DNA of 64,000 nt from Microbispora sp. ZYX-F-249 (GCF_039649665.1 NZ_JBDJAW010000005.1:124001-188000); one strand, 5' to 3'; positions 25,822-34,328 are shown, numbered from the stretch's first letter. Numbers and translations are program-made. Notes: a model not told the origin generated them from the letters alone.

Positions 25822-27600
25822 GTGGACACGCAGCGCGACCAGTCCGCCGCGCCGGCGGCGGCTCCGGCCACGTGGCGGGTGCTGCTGCGCTACATGCGCC
25901 CGTCCTGGCGCTGGCTCGCCCTCGGCGGGCTGCTGAACCTCACGACCGGAGCGGTCGGGCTGACGCTCCCGCTCGTCGCCAGGCGGCTGATCGACGACCT
26001 CGGCGCCGACCGGCCGCTGACCGGCGTCCTGCTGCTGATGGGCCTGCTCGTCGTCGTGACCGCGGGCGTCGGCCCGCTGGGCGAGTGGGTGCTGCGCCGC
26101 ACCGGCGAGTCGATCGTGCTCACCGCCCGCCGGCGCCTGGTCTCTCATCTGCTGCGGCTGCGGGTGCCGGCCCTCGACCGCGCCGAACCCGGCGACCTGA
26201 TGTCCCGGGTCACCTCCGACACGATCCTGCTGCGCCAGGTCACCACCGATTCGGTGATCGGCATCGTCACCGGGAGCCTCACGGTCCTGGCGACCGCCAC
26301 GCTTATGGGCCTGCTCGACCCCGTGCTCCTCGTGGTCACGCTCGGCGTGCTGGTGCTCGCCGGGACGCTCATCCGGGTGGTCATGCCGCGCGTCGGCAGG
26401 ATGAGCAAGGACGCGCAGAAGTCCGTCGGGGCGATGGGCGCCGCCCTCGAACGCGCGCTCGGAGCACTGCGCACGATCAAGGCCTCCGGCGCCGAGCACC
26501 GGGAGGAGGCCGCCGTCCACCGCTCCGCGGAGGAGTCGTGGCGGGCCTCCGTACGTGCCGGCAAGTGGCTGGCGATCGCCGGGCACACCGCGGAGCTGGC
26601 CCTCCAGGTGGCCTTCTTCGTCGTCCTCTCCGTGGGCGGAAGCCGGGTGGCCTCCGGGGCGATCGACGTGGGCACGCTGATCGCGTTCCTGATGTACGTC
26701 TTCTTCCTGGTGCCGCCGCTTCAGCAGCTCATCGGCGCGGCCGGGCAGTACCAGGTCGGCGCCGCCGCGGTCGCCCGCATCACCGAGGCGGAGCGGCTGC
26801 CCGCGGAGCCGGTCGCGCCGGCCGCGACGCTCCCGGCGTCCGGCGCGGCCCCCGCGGAGCTGGAGTTCCGCGACGTGCACTTCCGCTACGGGCCGGAGCT
26901 GCCGCCGGTCCATCACGGGATCAGCTTCCGCGTGCCCGCCCGGGGCATGACCGCCTTCGTCGGGCCCTCCGGCGCGGGCAAGACCACGGTGTTCTCCCTC
27001 ATCGAGCGGTTCTACGAGCCGGCCTCGGGGAGCATCCTCATCGACGGCGGCGACATCGCCACCTGGGACATCCCGCGCCTGCGGGCCGCCATCGGCTACG
27101 TCGAGCAGGACGCTCCCGTCCTGTCGGGCTCCCTGCGCGACAACCTCCTGCTCGGCGCGCCCGAGGCCACTGGCGAGGAGATCGAGCGCGTCCTGCGCGT
27201 CGCCCGCCTCGACGCTCTGGTGGCGCGGCTGCCCGAGGGCCTGGACACCCTGGTCGGCCATCGCGGCACCCGCCTGTCCGGCGGTGAGCGCCAGCGCGTG
27301 GCCATCGCCCGCGCGCTTCTGCGCCGCCCCCGCCTGCTGCTGCTGGACGAGGCCACCTCCCAGCTCGACGCCGTCAACGAGGCGGCGCTGCGCGACACGA
27401 TCGCCGAGATCGCGCGTACGACGACGGTCCTGGTCGTGGCGCACCGGCTGTCCACGGTCACGCTGGCCGACCGGATCGTCGTGATGGACGCGGGCGTGGT
27501 GCGGGCCGTCGGCACGCACGAGGAGCTGGTCGGGGCCGACCCCCTCTACGCCGAGCTGGCCGCCACCCAGTTCCTCGCCGCCTCCGCCGTGACCGCGTGA
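25822..27600 (+). CDS. ABC exporter of the lanthipeptide cluster
   Basis: A 592-residue fused exporter: six-helix membrane domain (about 35-325), then an ATPase with [26 protein letters not shown] and AHRLS. It has no N-terminal peptidase domain, so it should export rather than trim the peptide. The GTG at 25822 has GAGGA upstream. It is closely related to the lasso exporter at 44-1783, sharing the order of motifs and long identical stretches in the ATPase part. It is followed after 21 bases by the radical SAM gene. Confidence 0.93.
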   Translation: MDTQRDQSAAPAAAPATWRVLLRYMRPSWRWLALGGLLNLTTGAVGLTLPLVARRLIDDLGADRPLTGVLLLMGLLVVVTAGVGPLGEWVLRRTGESIVLTARRRLVSHLLRLRVPALDRAEPGDLMSRVTSDTILLRQVTTDSVIGIVTGSLTVLATATLMGLLDPVLLVVTLGVLVLAGTLIRVVMPRVGRMSKDAQKSVGAMGAALERALGALRTIKASGAEHREEAAVHRSAEESWRASVRAGKWLAIAGHTAELALQVAFFVVLSVGGSRVASGAIDVGTLIAFLMYVFFLVPPLQQLIGAAGQYQVGAAAVARITEAERLPAEPVAPAATLPASGAAPAELEFRDVHFRYGPELPPVHHGISFRVPARGMTAFVGPSGAGKTTVFSLIERFYEPASGSILIDGGDIATWDIPRLRAAIGYVEQDAPVLSGSLRDNLLLGAPEATGEEIERVLRVARLDALVARLPEGLDTLVGHRGTRLSGGERQRVAIARALLRRPRLLLLDEATSQLDAVNEAALRDTIAEIARTTTVLVVAHRLSTVTLADRIVVMDAGVVRAVGTHEELVGADPLYAELAATQFLAASAVTA

Positions 27601-27621
27601 ACCATCCTCTTTGGAGCATCC

Positions 27622-28650
27622 ATGGAAACGCCCGACCGCCCGCTTGAGATCATCTGGGACATCACGTACGCCTGCCCGCTGCGGTGCTTCCACTGCTACT
27701 CCGAGTCCGGCCGCCGTCCCTCGCGGCAGCTGGAGCGGGACGAGATGCTGCGGGCGGCGGACGCCGTCATCGCGATGCGGCCGTACGGCGTCTGCCTGGC
27801 CGGCGGCGAGCCCCTCCTGGTGCCGGGCGTGCTCGACGTCGCCGGCCGCATGACGGCCGCGGGCGTGCGGGTCTCCCTCTTCACCGGAGGCTGGACGCTG
27901 CGCCCGCAGATGGTCGGGGACCTCGCGCGGACCGCCGCCAGGGTGAGCGTGAGCCTCGACGGCGCCACGGCGGAGGTGCACGACCGCGTCCGCGGCCGCC
28001 GCGGCTCGTTCGACCGGGCGATGGACGCCCTCGCCTTGCTCGACGCCGCCGCGCGGGAGCGGCGTCTGGCCGGAGACGGACCGCTGTCCTTCGGGATCGA
28101 CTGCGTCGTCGTGCGCAGCAACTTCGACCAGATCGACCAGTTCTGCACCGACATCGCGCCGAGGTTCCCCGAGCTGGAGTACGTGTCGTTCGGCGCGGTC
28201 ATCCCGGAGGGGCTCGCCAGCCGCACGGGGGTCGTGGAGCACGAGCTGCTGTCCGACGCCCAGGTCGCCCTGCTCGGCAGCCGCGAGTTCACCCGCCGCC
28301 TGCGCGCGCTGGCGCCGCCGTCCGTCCAGGTGAGCGCGACCGACAACCTCGCGCTGCAGATGCACCCCGACCGGCCGTTCCTCCCCGTGCTGCAGGTCGA
28401 GCCCGACGGAGCGGTCCGGGCCATGCCGGCGTACGAGGGCACGGTCGGCAACCTGCTGACGGACCCGCCGGAACGGCTGTGGGAACGCGCGCTGGAGCGC
28501 TGGCGCGACCCCTTCGTGGTCGAGACGTTGAGGTCCGTGCACACGATGGAGCAGTGGGCGGAGGCGACCCGGAAGATCGACTACCGCTTCGGCTCCGACG
28601 CCGACCGCGCCCGCATCGACCGCCGGCCGCACTTCGCGCCCACGGCCTGA
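27622..28650 (+). CDS. Radical SAM protein of the lanthipeptide cluster
   Basis: A 342-residue radical SAM protein with the cluster-binding motif CPLRCFHC (Cys18, Cys22, Cys25), the GGEPLL motif and a SPASM-like C-terminal stretch LQVEPDGAVRAMPAYEGTVGN. The cysteine that normally follows VxP in that stretch is replaced by Met, and the C-terminal third has no cysteine set for auxiliary clusters, so a single [4Fe-4S] cluster is expected. SPASM-type relatives act on peptides (thioether, C-C bond or epimerisation). The spacing of 21 bases after the exporter and an SD (TTTGGAGC) point to one operon with the lanthipeptide genes. Radical SAM enzymes are not a standard part of class III clusters; the reaction is unknown. 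Confidence 0.87.
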   Translation: METPDRPLEIIWDITYACPLRCFHCYSESGRRPSRQLERDEMLRAADAVIAMRPYGVCLAGGEPLLVPGVLDVAGRMTAAGVRVSLFTGGWTLRPQMVGDLARTAARVSVSLDGATAEVHDRVRGRRGSFDRAMDALALLDAAARERRLAGDGPLSFGIDCVVVRSNFDQIDQFCTDIAPRFPELEYVSFGAVIPEGLASRTGVVEHELLSDAQVALLGSREFTRRLRALAPPSVQVSATDNLALQMHPDRPFLPVLQVEPDGAVRAMPAYEGTVGNLLTDPPERLWERALERWRDPFVVETLRSVHTMEQWAEATRKIDYRFGSDADRARIDRRPHFAPTA

Positions 28651-28669
28651 CGTCTCCGGCGGGGCGCGT

Positions 28670-29587
28670 TCAGTCCTCCGGCCCGCCGCCGGGCCGGGGT
28701 CGTACGTCGCAGTCCGGCAGGCCCGCCAGGACGGCGGCGAGCTGGCGGGCGTTGGTCTGGGCGTGGTCGCGGTAGCAGTTGTTCATCAGCACGTGGGTCG
28801 TGGCCGCCCGGCCGCCGAGCTCGCGCAGCCTGGGCGCCCACCGCTTCAGCTCCTCCAGCGAGTAGCGGTAGCCGAAGCGCTCGTGGATGTCGTGGCTGGT
28901 CCACTTGTCGCTGTGGCCGTGGAACCGGACGACCTCCAGGTCGGACGTGGCCGCGACGACCGGCGGGATCGAGTCCGGGTAGCCCTGCGGCATGTCCACG
29001 CAGACGTACGGAAGGGCGTACGAGCGGAGGAAGTCGAGGGTCTCCGCCTGGTTCTCCTCGGTCATCCACGTGTGGTTGCGGAACTCCACCGAGATCCGCA
29101 ACGGCTCACAGCGCCGCTTGCACTCCAGGATGTACTGCTTGTTGGCCCTCCCGATCGGGAACCACCGGGGGAACTGGAAGAGCACCGCCCCGAGCTTGCC
29201 CGCCTCCCGCAGCGGCAGCAGGGCGCCGACGAACCGCTCCCAGACCTGGTCCACGACCTTCGGGTCGAGATCGCGGGCGTACAGGTTCTTGCCCGCGCCG
29301 CCCGGCCGCAGGTCCTTCGGCAGCGCGGCCGGCCGGGTCGGGTGCCGCGTGAGCAGCGAGAACGCCTTGACGTCGAACGTGAAGTCCGCAGGCGTGCGCT
29401 CGGCCCACAGCCGTGCGGTGGCCTCGGCGGGCGGCGCGTAGTAGGTCGAGTCGACCTCCACCACCGGGAACACGCTCGCGTAGTGGCGCAGGCGTTGCTC
29501 GGGCGTCGTGACCTCGGGCGGATACCACCCCGACTCCAGCAGCGTCTTGTCCGTCCACGACGCGGTGCCGACCAGGATCGTCCCCAT
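28670..29587 (-). CDS. DUF72 family protein
   Basis: A 305-residue protein of the widespread DUF72 family with a TIM-barrel fold: GTASWTDKTLLESGWYPP, VEVDSTYYAPP, LGAVLFQFPRWF, RISVEFRNHTW and ATTHVLMNNCYRDHAQTNA are conserved. No enzymatic function is established. It runs convergent to the lanthipeptide operon and divergent from the cysteine-rich peptide gene, so it appears unrelated to either. Confidence 0.9.
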   Translation of the reverse strand: MGTILVGTASWTDKTLLESGWYPPEVTTPEQRLRHYASVFPVVEVDSTYYAPPAEATARLWAERTPADFTFDVKAFSLLTRHPTRPAALPKDLRPGGAGKNLYARDLDPKVVDQVWERFVGALLPLREAGKLGAVLFQFPRWFPIGRANKQYILECKRRCEPLRISVEFRNHTWMTEENQAETLDFLRSYALPYVCVDMPQGYPDSIPPVVAATSDLEVVRFHGHSDKWTSHDIHERFGYRYSLEELKRWAPRLRELGGRAATTHVLMNNCYRDHAQTNARQLAAVLAGLPDCDVRPRPGGGPED

Positions 29588-29732
29588 ATCTCACGATAGG
29601 CGCGCCCGCCGTACGCCGGTGGACACGCGGAGTCGATGTACGGAGAACGTATTCGGCCGGTATCGGTATTATTTCGACCCTTTTTACAGTTTCGGTGACC
29701 CTGAACGGTTCTCCATTGAGAGGCGGTTCGAC
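29588..29732 (+). promoter_or_regulatory. AT-rich region ahead of the cysteine-rich peptide gene
   Basis: The 145 bases between DUF72 and the peptide gene include the clearly AT-rich stretch GGTATTATTTCGACCCTTTTT near 29664-29685, which stands out in this GC-rich window. It is the likely promoter area for the plus-strand operon, but I cannot assign hexamers with confidence. Confidence 0.4.
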
Positions 29733-29906
29733 ATGTTCACCAAGATGGCCGACCGGCTGATTTCCCGGCTGGCGCCGAAGCACTCGGCGCAGGCCGCGTG
29801 CCCCTGCTGGTATGAGGGCACCGCCTGTCTCTTCCGCAAGTGCTGCACCTACGGAGCGTCCTGCGGCACCGGTGAGTCCTGCGGCAACTGGATCCTGAAC
29901 TGCTAG
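29733..29906 (+). CDS. Cysteine-rich peptide precursor (eight Cys)
   Basis: A 57-residue peptide. Residues 1-21 form a basic, helical leader without a hydrophobic core (MFTKMADRLISRLAPK), ending in Ala19-Gln20-Ala21, an A-x-A signal-peptidase-like site. The remaining 36 residues hold Cys 23, 25, 32, 37, 38, 44, 50 and 57, i.e. C-x-C-x6-C-x4-CC-x5-C-x5-C-x6-C, plus Trp26 and Trp53. Four disulfides are possible. Downstream genes encode a signal peptidase, two disulfide-type redox proteins and an exporter, so this is probably a secreted disulfide-rich peptide. The CxxG and Trp-x-x-x-Cys spacing faintly recalls the light chain of methylamine dehydrogenase, whose maturation needs MauE and MauD. 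No family is recognised with certainty. Confidence 0.8.
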   Translation: MFTKMADRLISRLAPKHSAQAACPCWYEGTACLFRKCCTYGASCGTGESCGNWILNC

Positions 29907-29922
29907 CCCGGACGGAGTGACG

Positions 29923-30354
29923 ATGCTCGCGTGGACGGCCGCACTCGTCGTCGTCGCCGGCCTGGCTCTGCTGTGGCTGCGGCGTAGTCTCGCCGTCGTC
30001 GTGGTGTCCGGCGTCAGCATGGAGCCGGCCTTCCACGCGAGCGACCGGCTCCTCGTCCGCCGGTCCGGACCGTCCCGGCTCAAGGTCGGAGACGTCGTCG
30101 TCTTCACCCGGCCCGGCCGCTACGCCGGCGAGGAACTCCTGCCGGTCGAGGAGCGCTGGATGGTCAAGCGGGTGGCGGCGCTTCCCGGAGACCCGGTGCC
30201 CGAATCGGTCCTTCCCGCGGTCGCGCAGCCGCGGGTCGCCGCCGACCGGCTGGTCGTGCTGGGAGACAACCCGGCGGCCAGCTACGACTCACGCCAGTTC
30301 GGATTCCTCCCGGCGGACCTTCTCCTCGGGGTCGTGCTGCGGCGGATGCACTGA
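29923..30354 (+). CDS. Type I (S26) signal peptidase, single membrane anchor
   Basis: A 143-residue signal peptidase with one N-terminal membrane helix. Box B SGVSMEPAF carries the catalytic Ser32, box D MVKRVAALPGD the Lys82 base, and GDNPAASYDSRQFG closes the domain. It is shorter than a housekeeping LepB and lies 16 bases behind the cysteine-rich peptide, so it is likely dedicated to cutting that precursor after Ala-Gln-Ala. ATG 29923 follows GGACGGAG; a GTG at 29917 is an alternative. Confidence 0.9.
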   Translation: MLAWTAALVVVAGLALLWLRRSLAVVVVSGVSMEPAFHASDRLLVRRSGPSRLKVGDVVVFTRPGRYAGEELLPVEERWMVKRVAALPGDPVPESVLPAVAQPRVAADRLVVLGDNPAASYDSRQFGFLPADLLLGVVLRRMH

Positions 30355-30368
30355 CCGAAGGAGCAACG

Positions 30369-30893
30369 GTGGACTACCTCACTGTGGGCTGCCGCAGCCT
30401 GCTGGCGCTGCTGTTCCTGGCCTCGGCCGGGGGCAAGCTGCGCGGCGCCGGCGCCTACCGGGACTTCGTGGCGGCCACCGGCAGACTCGCCCCGCGGTTC
30501 CTCCCCACCCGCTGGGCCGCGGTCGCGGTGGTCGTCACGGAGATCGCCATCGCGGCGCTGGTCGCCGTGCCCGCGACGACCACGGCCGGGTTCCTGCTGG
30601 CCGCCGTCCTTCTCACCGCGTTCACGCTCGCGATCCTGGCCGCGTTGCGGCGCGACGAACGGACGCCGTGCGCCTGCTTCGGCCGCTCCCGCCGTCGTCT
30701 CGGGGGCGGCCACGTGGTGCGCAACCTCCTCCTCCTGGTCGTCGCGGGGCTCGGTCTCGCGGGATCGGCGTCCGCGGCGGCCGGGCCGGCCGACACCGCG
30801 GGCATCCTGACGGCCGTCGCGGCCGGCGCGGCGGGCGCCCTCCTCGTGTCCCTCGCCGACGACTTCATCGACCTGTTCAGCCCTGTCGCCTGA
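30369..30893 (+). CDS. MauE/DoxX-like membrane oxidoreductase
   Basis: A 174-residue protein with four to five membrane helices, an N-terminal LFLASAGGKLRG stretch typical of MauE/DoxX proteins, and a PCACFG motif (Cys101, Cys103) on a loop facing the membrane surface. MauE is required for folding of the heavily disulfide-bonded small subunit of methylamine dehydrogenase. With a cysteine-rich peptide in the same operon, a function in electron transfer for disulfide formation or exchange is likely. GTG 30369 follows AAGGAG. No methylamine dehydrogenase genes are in the window. Confidence 0.87.
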   Translation: MDYLTVGCRSLLALLFLASAGGKLRGAGAYRDFVAATGRLAPRFLPTRWAAVAVVVTEIAIAALVAVPATTTAGFLLAAVLLTAFTLAILAALRRDERTPCACFGRSRRRLGGGHVVRNLLLLVVAGLGLAGSASAAAGPADTAGILTAVAAGAAGALLVSLADDFIDLFSPVA

Positions 30894-30911
30894 GATCGGA
30901 AAGGCCGCCCG

Positions 30912-31457
30912 ATGCCGTACCTCGTCACGCTCGTCGTCCTCGTGGGTGTGCTCTGCCTGGTGAACCTCGTCCTGATCGTCGGCGTGATCCGGCGGCTGCG
31001 CGAGCACGGCGAAGCCCTTGCCGACAGAAGCGCACAGGAGCAGAACCGGCGGGCCATCCTTCCCGAGGGAGAGGTGGCGGAGCCGTTCGAGACCGTCTCC
31101 ACCGACGGCAGCGTCGTCTCACGCGACCGGTTGGAGCAGCCCACGCTGGTCGGCTTCTTCTCCCCCGGCTGCACGGCCTGCCACGAGGCGCTGCCGGACT
31201 TCCTCGCCCTGGCCGCGCGCTTCCCCGGCGGTCCTGAGCAGGTGCTCGCCGTCATCCTGGACGAGAACGGCGAGCTGGGCGAGCAGCGCGAGGCACTCGA
31301 ACCGGTCGCCCGTGTGGTGGTCGAGAAGCTGGGCGGTCCGGTCAGCTCCGCGCTCCACGTCCGGGCCCTCCCCTCGTTCGGCCTCGTCGGTCCCGGCGGC
31401 AGGGTGATGTCCAGCGGCCTGCGCCTGGAGCAGGTCCTCACCACCGCACCCGCCTGA
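30912..31457 (+). CDS. MauD/TlpA-like thioredoxin-fold protein
   Basis: A 181-residue membrane-anchored redox protein: one N-terminal helix (residues 4-27), then a thioredoxin-like domain with the active site SPGCTACHE (Cys87, Cys90) and the cis-Pro region ALPSFGLV. MauD, its counterpart in mau operons, forms disulfides in the small subunit together with MauE. The CTAC motif and extracytoplasmic position suit an oxidase or isomerase for the eight-cysteine peptide. It follows the MauE-like gene by 18 bases with a GGAAAGG site. Confidence 0.88.
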   Translation: MPYLVTLVVLVGVLCLVNLVLIVGVIRRLREHGEALADRSAQEQNRRAILPEGEVAEPFETVSTDGSVVSRDRLEQPTLVGFFSPGCTACHEALPDFLALAARFPGGPEQVLAVILDENGELGEQREALEPVARVVVEKLGGPVSSALHVRALPSFGLVGPGGRVMSSGLRLEQVLTTAPA

Positions 31458-31516
31458 GCACGCGCCCCCGCCGGTCCCGTCGAGTCCCCATCCCGTCCAG
31501 TCACGGAGCAGCGCCG

Positions 31517-33427
31517 ATGTCGGACACGCCACCGCAGAACGGCCCCGCGAGCTCCCCCGAGCCGCCCGCGCCGCCCGTGCCCCCCAGGGCCACCCCCGCC
31601 GCCCTGGCCGCGGCGCTCGCCCTGGCCTGGCGGGCGGGCCCCTGGCACACCCTCGCGTACGGGCTGCTGGTGCTGGTGGAGGCGGCTCTGCCGGTCGCCA
31701 CGGCCTGGCTGACCAAGTCCGCTCTCGACCTGCTCGTCAGCCGGGCGCACGGCAGTGCCTTCTGGACGGTCGGGGCCGGGCTGGCCGCCACCGGCCTGGC
31801 GTCGACCGTGCTGCCGCACACCTCCGGATATCTGCGTCAGGAGCTGGCCCGTCGCACCGGACGGCTCGCCCAGGACCGGCTGTTCGCGGCCGTGGAGCGG
31901 TTCGCCGGCCTGGGCCGCTTCGAGGACCCGGTGTTCCACGACCGCCTCAGCCTGGCCTACCAGTCGGGCGGCGTGGCGCCGAACGCGGTGGTGGGGGGCA
32001 CTCTCGCGACCGCCCGAGGGCTGGTCACCGTGCTGGGCTTCCTCGGCTCGCTGCTGGTGATCAACGCCGTGCTGGCGGTGGCGGTCCTGGCCGCCGCGGT
32101 GCCCGCGTTCCTCGCCGAGCTGCGGCTGTCGCGGCAGCGGGCCACCATGTTGTGGCGGATCGGACCGGTCGAGCGGCGGGAGCTGTTCTACCGTCAGCTG
32201 CTGACCAGCGTGCGGGCCGCCAAGGAGATGCGCCTGTTCGGCGCGGGACGATACTTCCGCGAACGGATGATCGAGGAACGCGCCGTCGCCGACGCCGAGC
32301 GGCGGGGGCAGGACCGCCGCGAGCTCACCGCCGAGGGCGGGCTGGGCCTGCTGTCGGCGGCGATCGCCGGCGGCGGCCTGATCTGGGCGCTGTTCGCCGC
32401 CGCCGGCGGACGCATCACCGCGGGCGACGTCGCGCTGCTCACCGCCTCGATCGTGGGCGTCCAGGCCGCCGTCGCGGCGCTGGTCGGCGAGGTGACGACG
32501 GCCCACCAGCAGGTGCTGACGTTCGGCCATTACCTGGCCGTGGTCCGGGCCGGGCCGGACCTCCCCGTACGCGAGCGGGCGATCGCGCCGGGGAACCTGC
32601 GGCAGGGCATCGAGTTCCGCGATGTCTGGTTCCGCTACTCCCCCGGCCATCCGTGGACGCTGCGCGGGGTTCGTTTCACCATCCCCGCGGGCACGGCGGT
32701 CGGACTGGTGGGCCGCAACGGCGCGGGCAAGAGCACGATCGTCAAGCTGCTGTGCCGGTTCTACGACCCGGTGCGGGGCTCGATCCTGTGGGACGGCGTG
32801 GACCTGCGCGACCTCGACCCCGCCGAGTTGCGGCGGCGTGTGGGCGCGGTGTTCCAGGACTACATGGAGTACGACCTGACGGCGGCGGAGAACATCGCGG
32901 TCGGCGACCTGCGCGACGGCCGGATGGACCTCGACGACGGCCGCATCGAGGCGGCCGCGCGCCGCGCCGGCGTGCACGAGACCGTCGCCGCGCTGCCGCT
33001 TGGCTACCGGACGATGCTCACGCGCATGTTCTTCGGCCCACCCGGCGAAGGGGCGGACGCCGAGAGCGGGGTCGTGCCGTCAGGCGGCCAATGGCAGCGG
33101 CTGGCGCTCGCCCGTGCGCTGCTGCGCGACCGGCAGGACCTGCTCATCCTGGACGAACCGAGCTCGGGCCTGGACGCCGAGGCGGAGCACGAGATCCACA
33201 CGAGGCTCCGGGCGCACCGCGCCGGGCGCACGAGCCTGCTGATCTCACACCGGCTCGGCGCGATCCGGGAGGCGGACCTGCTCGTCGTGCTCGACGAGGG
33301 ACGGGTGGCCGAGAGCGGCACGCACGAGGAGCTCATGCGGCTCGGCGGCCTCTACCACCGGCTGTTCCTGCTGCAGGCACAGGGTTACCAGGAGCAGACC
33401 GTGGAATCCCCTGCTGCGGGCGGATGA
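31517..33427 (+). CDS. ABC exporter of the cysteine-rich peptide operon
   Basis: A 636-residue fused half-transporter with a Pro-rich N-terminal extension (about 30 residues), six membrane helices and an ATPase domain: GRNGAGKST, VFQDYMEYDLTAAENI, VPSGGQWQRLALARALL, LLILDEPSSGLD and SHRLG. The signature SGGQWQR and the type of membrane domain place it with exporters commonly found in RiPP loci of actinomycetes; there is no peptidase domain. It should move the peptide across the membrane before or together with cleavage by the signal peptidase. The ATG at 31517 has only a weak GGAG upstream. Confidence 0.9.
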   Translation: MSDTPPQNGPASSPEPPAPPVPPRATPAALAAALALAWRAGPWHTLAYGLLVLVEAALPVATAWLTKSALDLLVSRAHGSAFWTVGAGLAATGLASTVLPHTSGYLRQELARRTGRLAQDRLFAAVERFAGLGRFEDPVFHDRLSLAYQSGGVAPNAVVGGTLATARGLVTVLGFLGSLLVINAVLAVAVLAAAVPAFLAELRLSRQRATMLWRIGPVERRELFYRQLLTSVRAAKEMRLFGAGRYFRERMIEERAVADAERRGQDRRELTAEGGLGLLSAAIAGGGLIWALFAAAGGRITAGDVALLTASIVGVQAAVAALVGEVTTAHQQVLTFGHYLAVVRAGPDLPVRERAIAPGNLRQGIEFRDVWFRYSPGHPWTLRGVRFTIPAGTAVGLVGRNGAGKSTIVKLLCRFYDPVRGSILWDGVDLRDLDPAELRRRVGAVFQDYMEYDLTAAENIAVGDLRDGRMDLDDGRIEAAARRAGVHETVAALPLGYRTMLTRMFFGPPGEGADAESGVVPSGGQWQRLALARALLRDRQDLLILDEPSSGLDAEAEHEIHTRLRAHRAGRTSLLISHRLGAIREADLLVVLDEGRVAESGTHEELMRLGGLYHRLFLLQAQGYQEQTVESPAAGG

Positions 33428-33485
33428 TCGGGATCGTGAGATCCGGTCGCGCCGGTCGCGGCGGCTCGGGCACCGGGGGCGGCGG

Positions 33486-34298
33486 TCAGCGGCGGCTCGG
33501 GCGCCGGGGTCGGGGGCAGGCCGTCCTCCTGGACCGCCACCCGACGGCGGGCCCGGCCAGCCGAGGGTCACGGTTGAGCATGAGATGGTGCAGCTCGGTG
33601 AGCTCAGGCCCCGGTTCTATACCGAGGTGCAGATTCAGCGCCTCCCGCGCCTCGCCGTAGACGGTCAGCGCCCCCGCCACGTCCCCCGTCCGGTAGAGGG
33701 CGACCATGAGGTGGCCCCAGAGCCGCTCACGTGTGGGACGCAGCGCCAGGGTCTCCCGTAGCCCGCCGATGACCTCGGCGTACCGCCCGAGAGCCAGTCT
33801 CGCCCGCGCCGCCTCCTCGACCGCCAGGAATCGCTGTTCCTCAAGCGCGTCGAGCTGGGCCGCGACTCCCATCGTGCGGGGAACGTCCTCGGCCGCGCCA
33901 CCCCGCCACAGCCCGAGCGCCGCGCTGAAGTGACGCAGCCCTTCCGCGTGGTCGCTTCTCGCCATCGCCTCCCGTCCCTGGCGCAGCGACTCACGGAACT
34001 CCAGCACGTCGAGCTCTTCGTCGCAGACCGTGAGCGAGTAGCCCGGCGGCCGGGCTCGCAGACGGTGGTCGTCCAGCCGCCTGCGCAGCAGGTTGACGTA
34101 GCTGCGCACGTTGGCGAGCGCCGACTTCGGCGGCCGGTCCTCCCACAGCGCGGCGAAGAGCCGCTCGATGGAGACGGGTCTGTTCGGTTCGAGCAGCAGG
34201 CAGGTGAGCAGTAGACGCTGCTTGGCCGCACCGAGGTGGACGGGTTCTCCGCCCTGCCACACCTGAACCGGACCGAGAATGCCGAACCTGAGGCGCAT
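33486..34298 (-). CDS. Small SARP-type activator
   Basis: A 270-residue SARP consisting of a winged-helix DNA-binding domain (RFGILGPVQVWQGGEP, AKQRLLLTCLLLEPNRPVS) and a BTAD domain (ALNLHLGIEPGPELTELHHLML) with no ATPase or TPR part. ATG 34298 has GGGGAGGGG just upstream; the frame is open to 34367. It converges with the exporter gene and is the likely activator of the cysteine-rich peptide operon. Its last codons read through a GC-rich imperfect repeat (GGCGGCTCGGGC, twice). A perfect CebR-type box lies 31 bases before its start. Confidence 0.9.
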   Translation of the reverse strand: MRLRFGILGPVQVWQGGEPVHLGAAKQRLLLTCLLLEPNRPVSIERLFAALWEDRPPKSALANVRSYVNLLRRRLDDHRLRARPPGYSLTVCDEELDVLEFRESLRQGREAMARSDHAEGLRHFSAALGLWRGGAAEDVPRTMGVAAQLDALEEQRFLAVEEAARARLALGRYAEVIGGLRETLALRPTRERLWGHLMVALYRTGDVAGALTVYGEAREALNLHLGIEPGPELTELHHLMLNRDPRLAGPAVGWRSRRTACPRPRRPSRR

Positions 34299-34328
34299 CC
34301 ACCCCTCCCCGACTTCGCTCCCGGGTGG

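Noticed and set aside
25645-28632. Very long open frame on the minus strand antisense to the lanthipeptide exporter and radical SAM genes
   Set aside because: It mirrors two proteins with intact motifs on the plus strand; its own translation is Arg/Gly/Asp-rich with no domain. High GC gives long antisense frames throughout the window.
28670-29587. DUF72 gene as part of a peptide cluster
   Set aside because: Opposite strand, common housekeeping-type family, no overlap with either neighbour.
29923-31457. A true methylamine dehydrogenase (mau) operon
   Set aside because: MauE- and MauD-like proteins are present, but no large subunit, no full-length small subunit, no amicyanin and no MauG gene are found.
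30455-32977. Long minus-strand frame antisense to the MauE-redoxin-ABC genes
   Set aside because: Shadow of three recognisable genes; no motif, no ribosome site.
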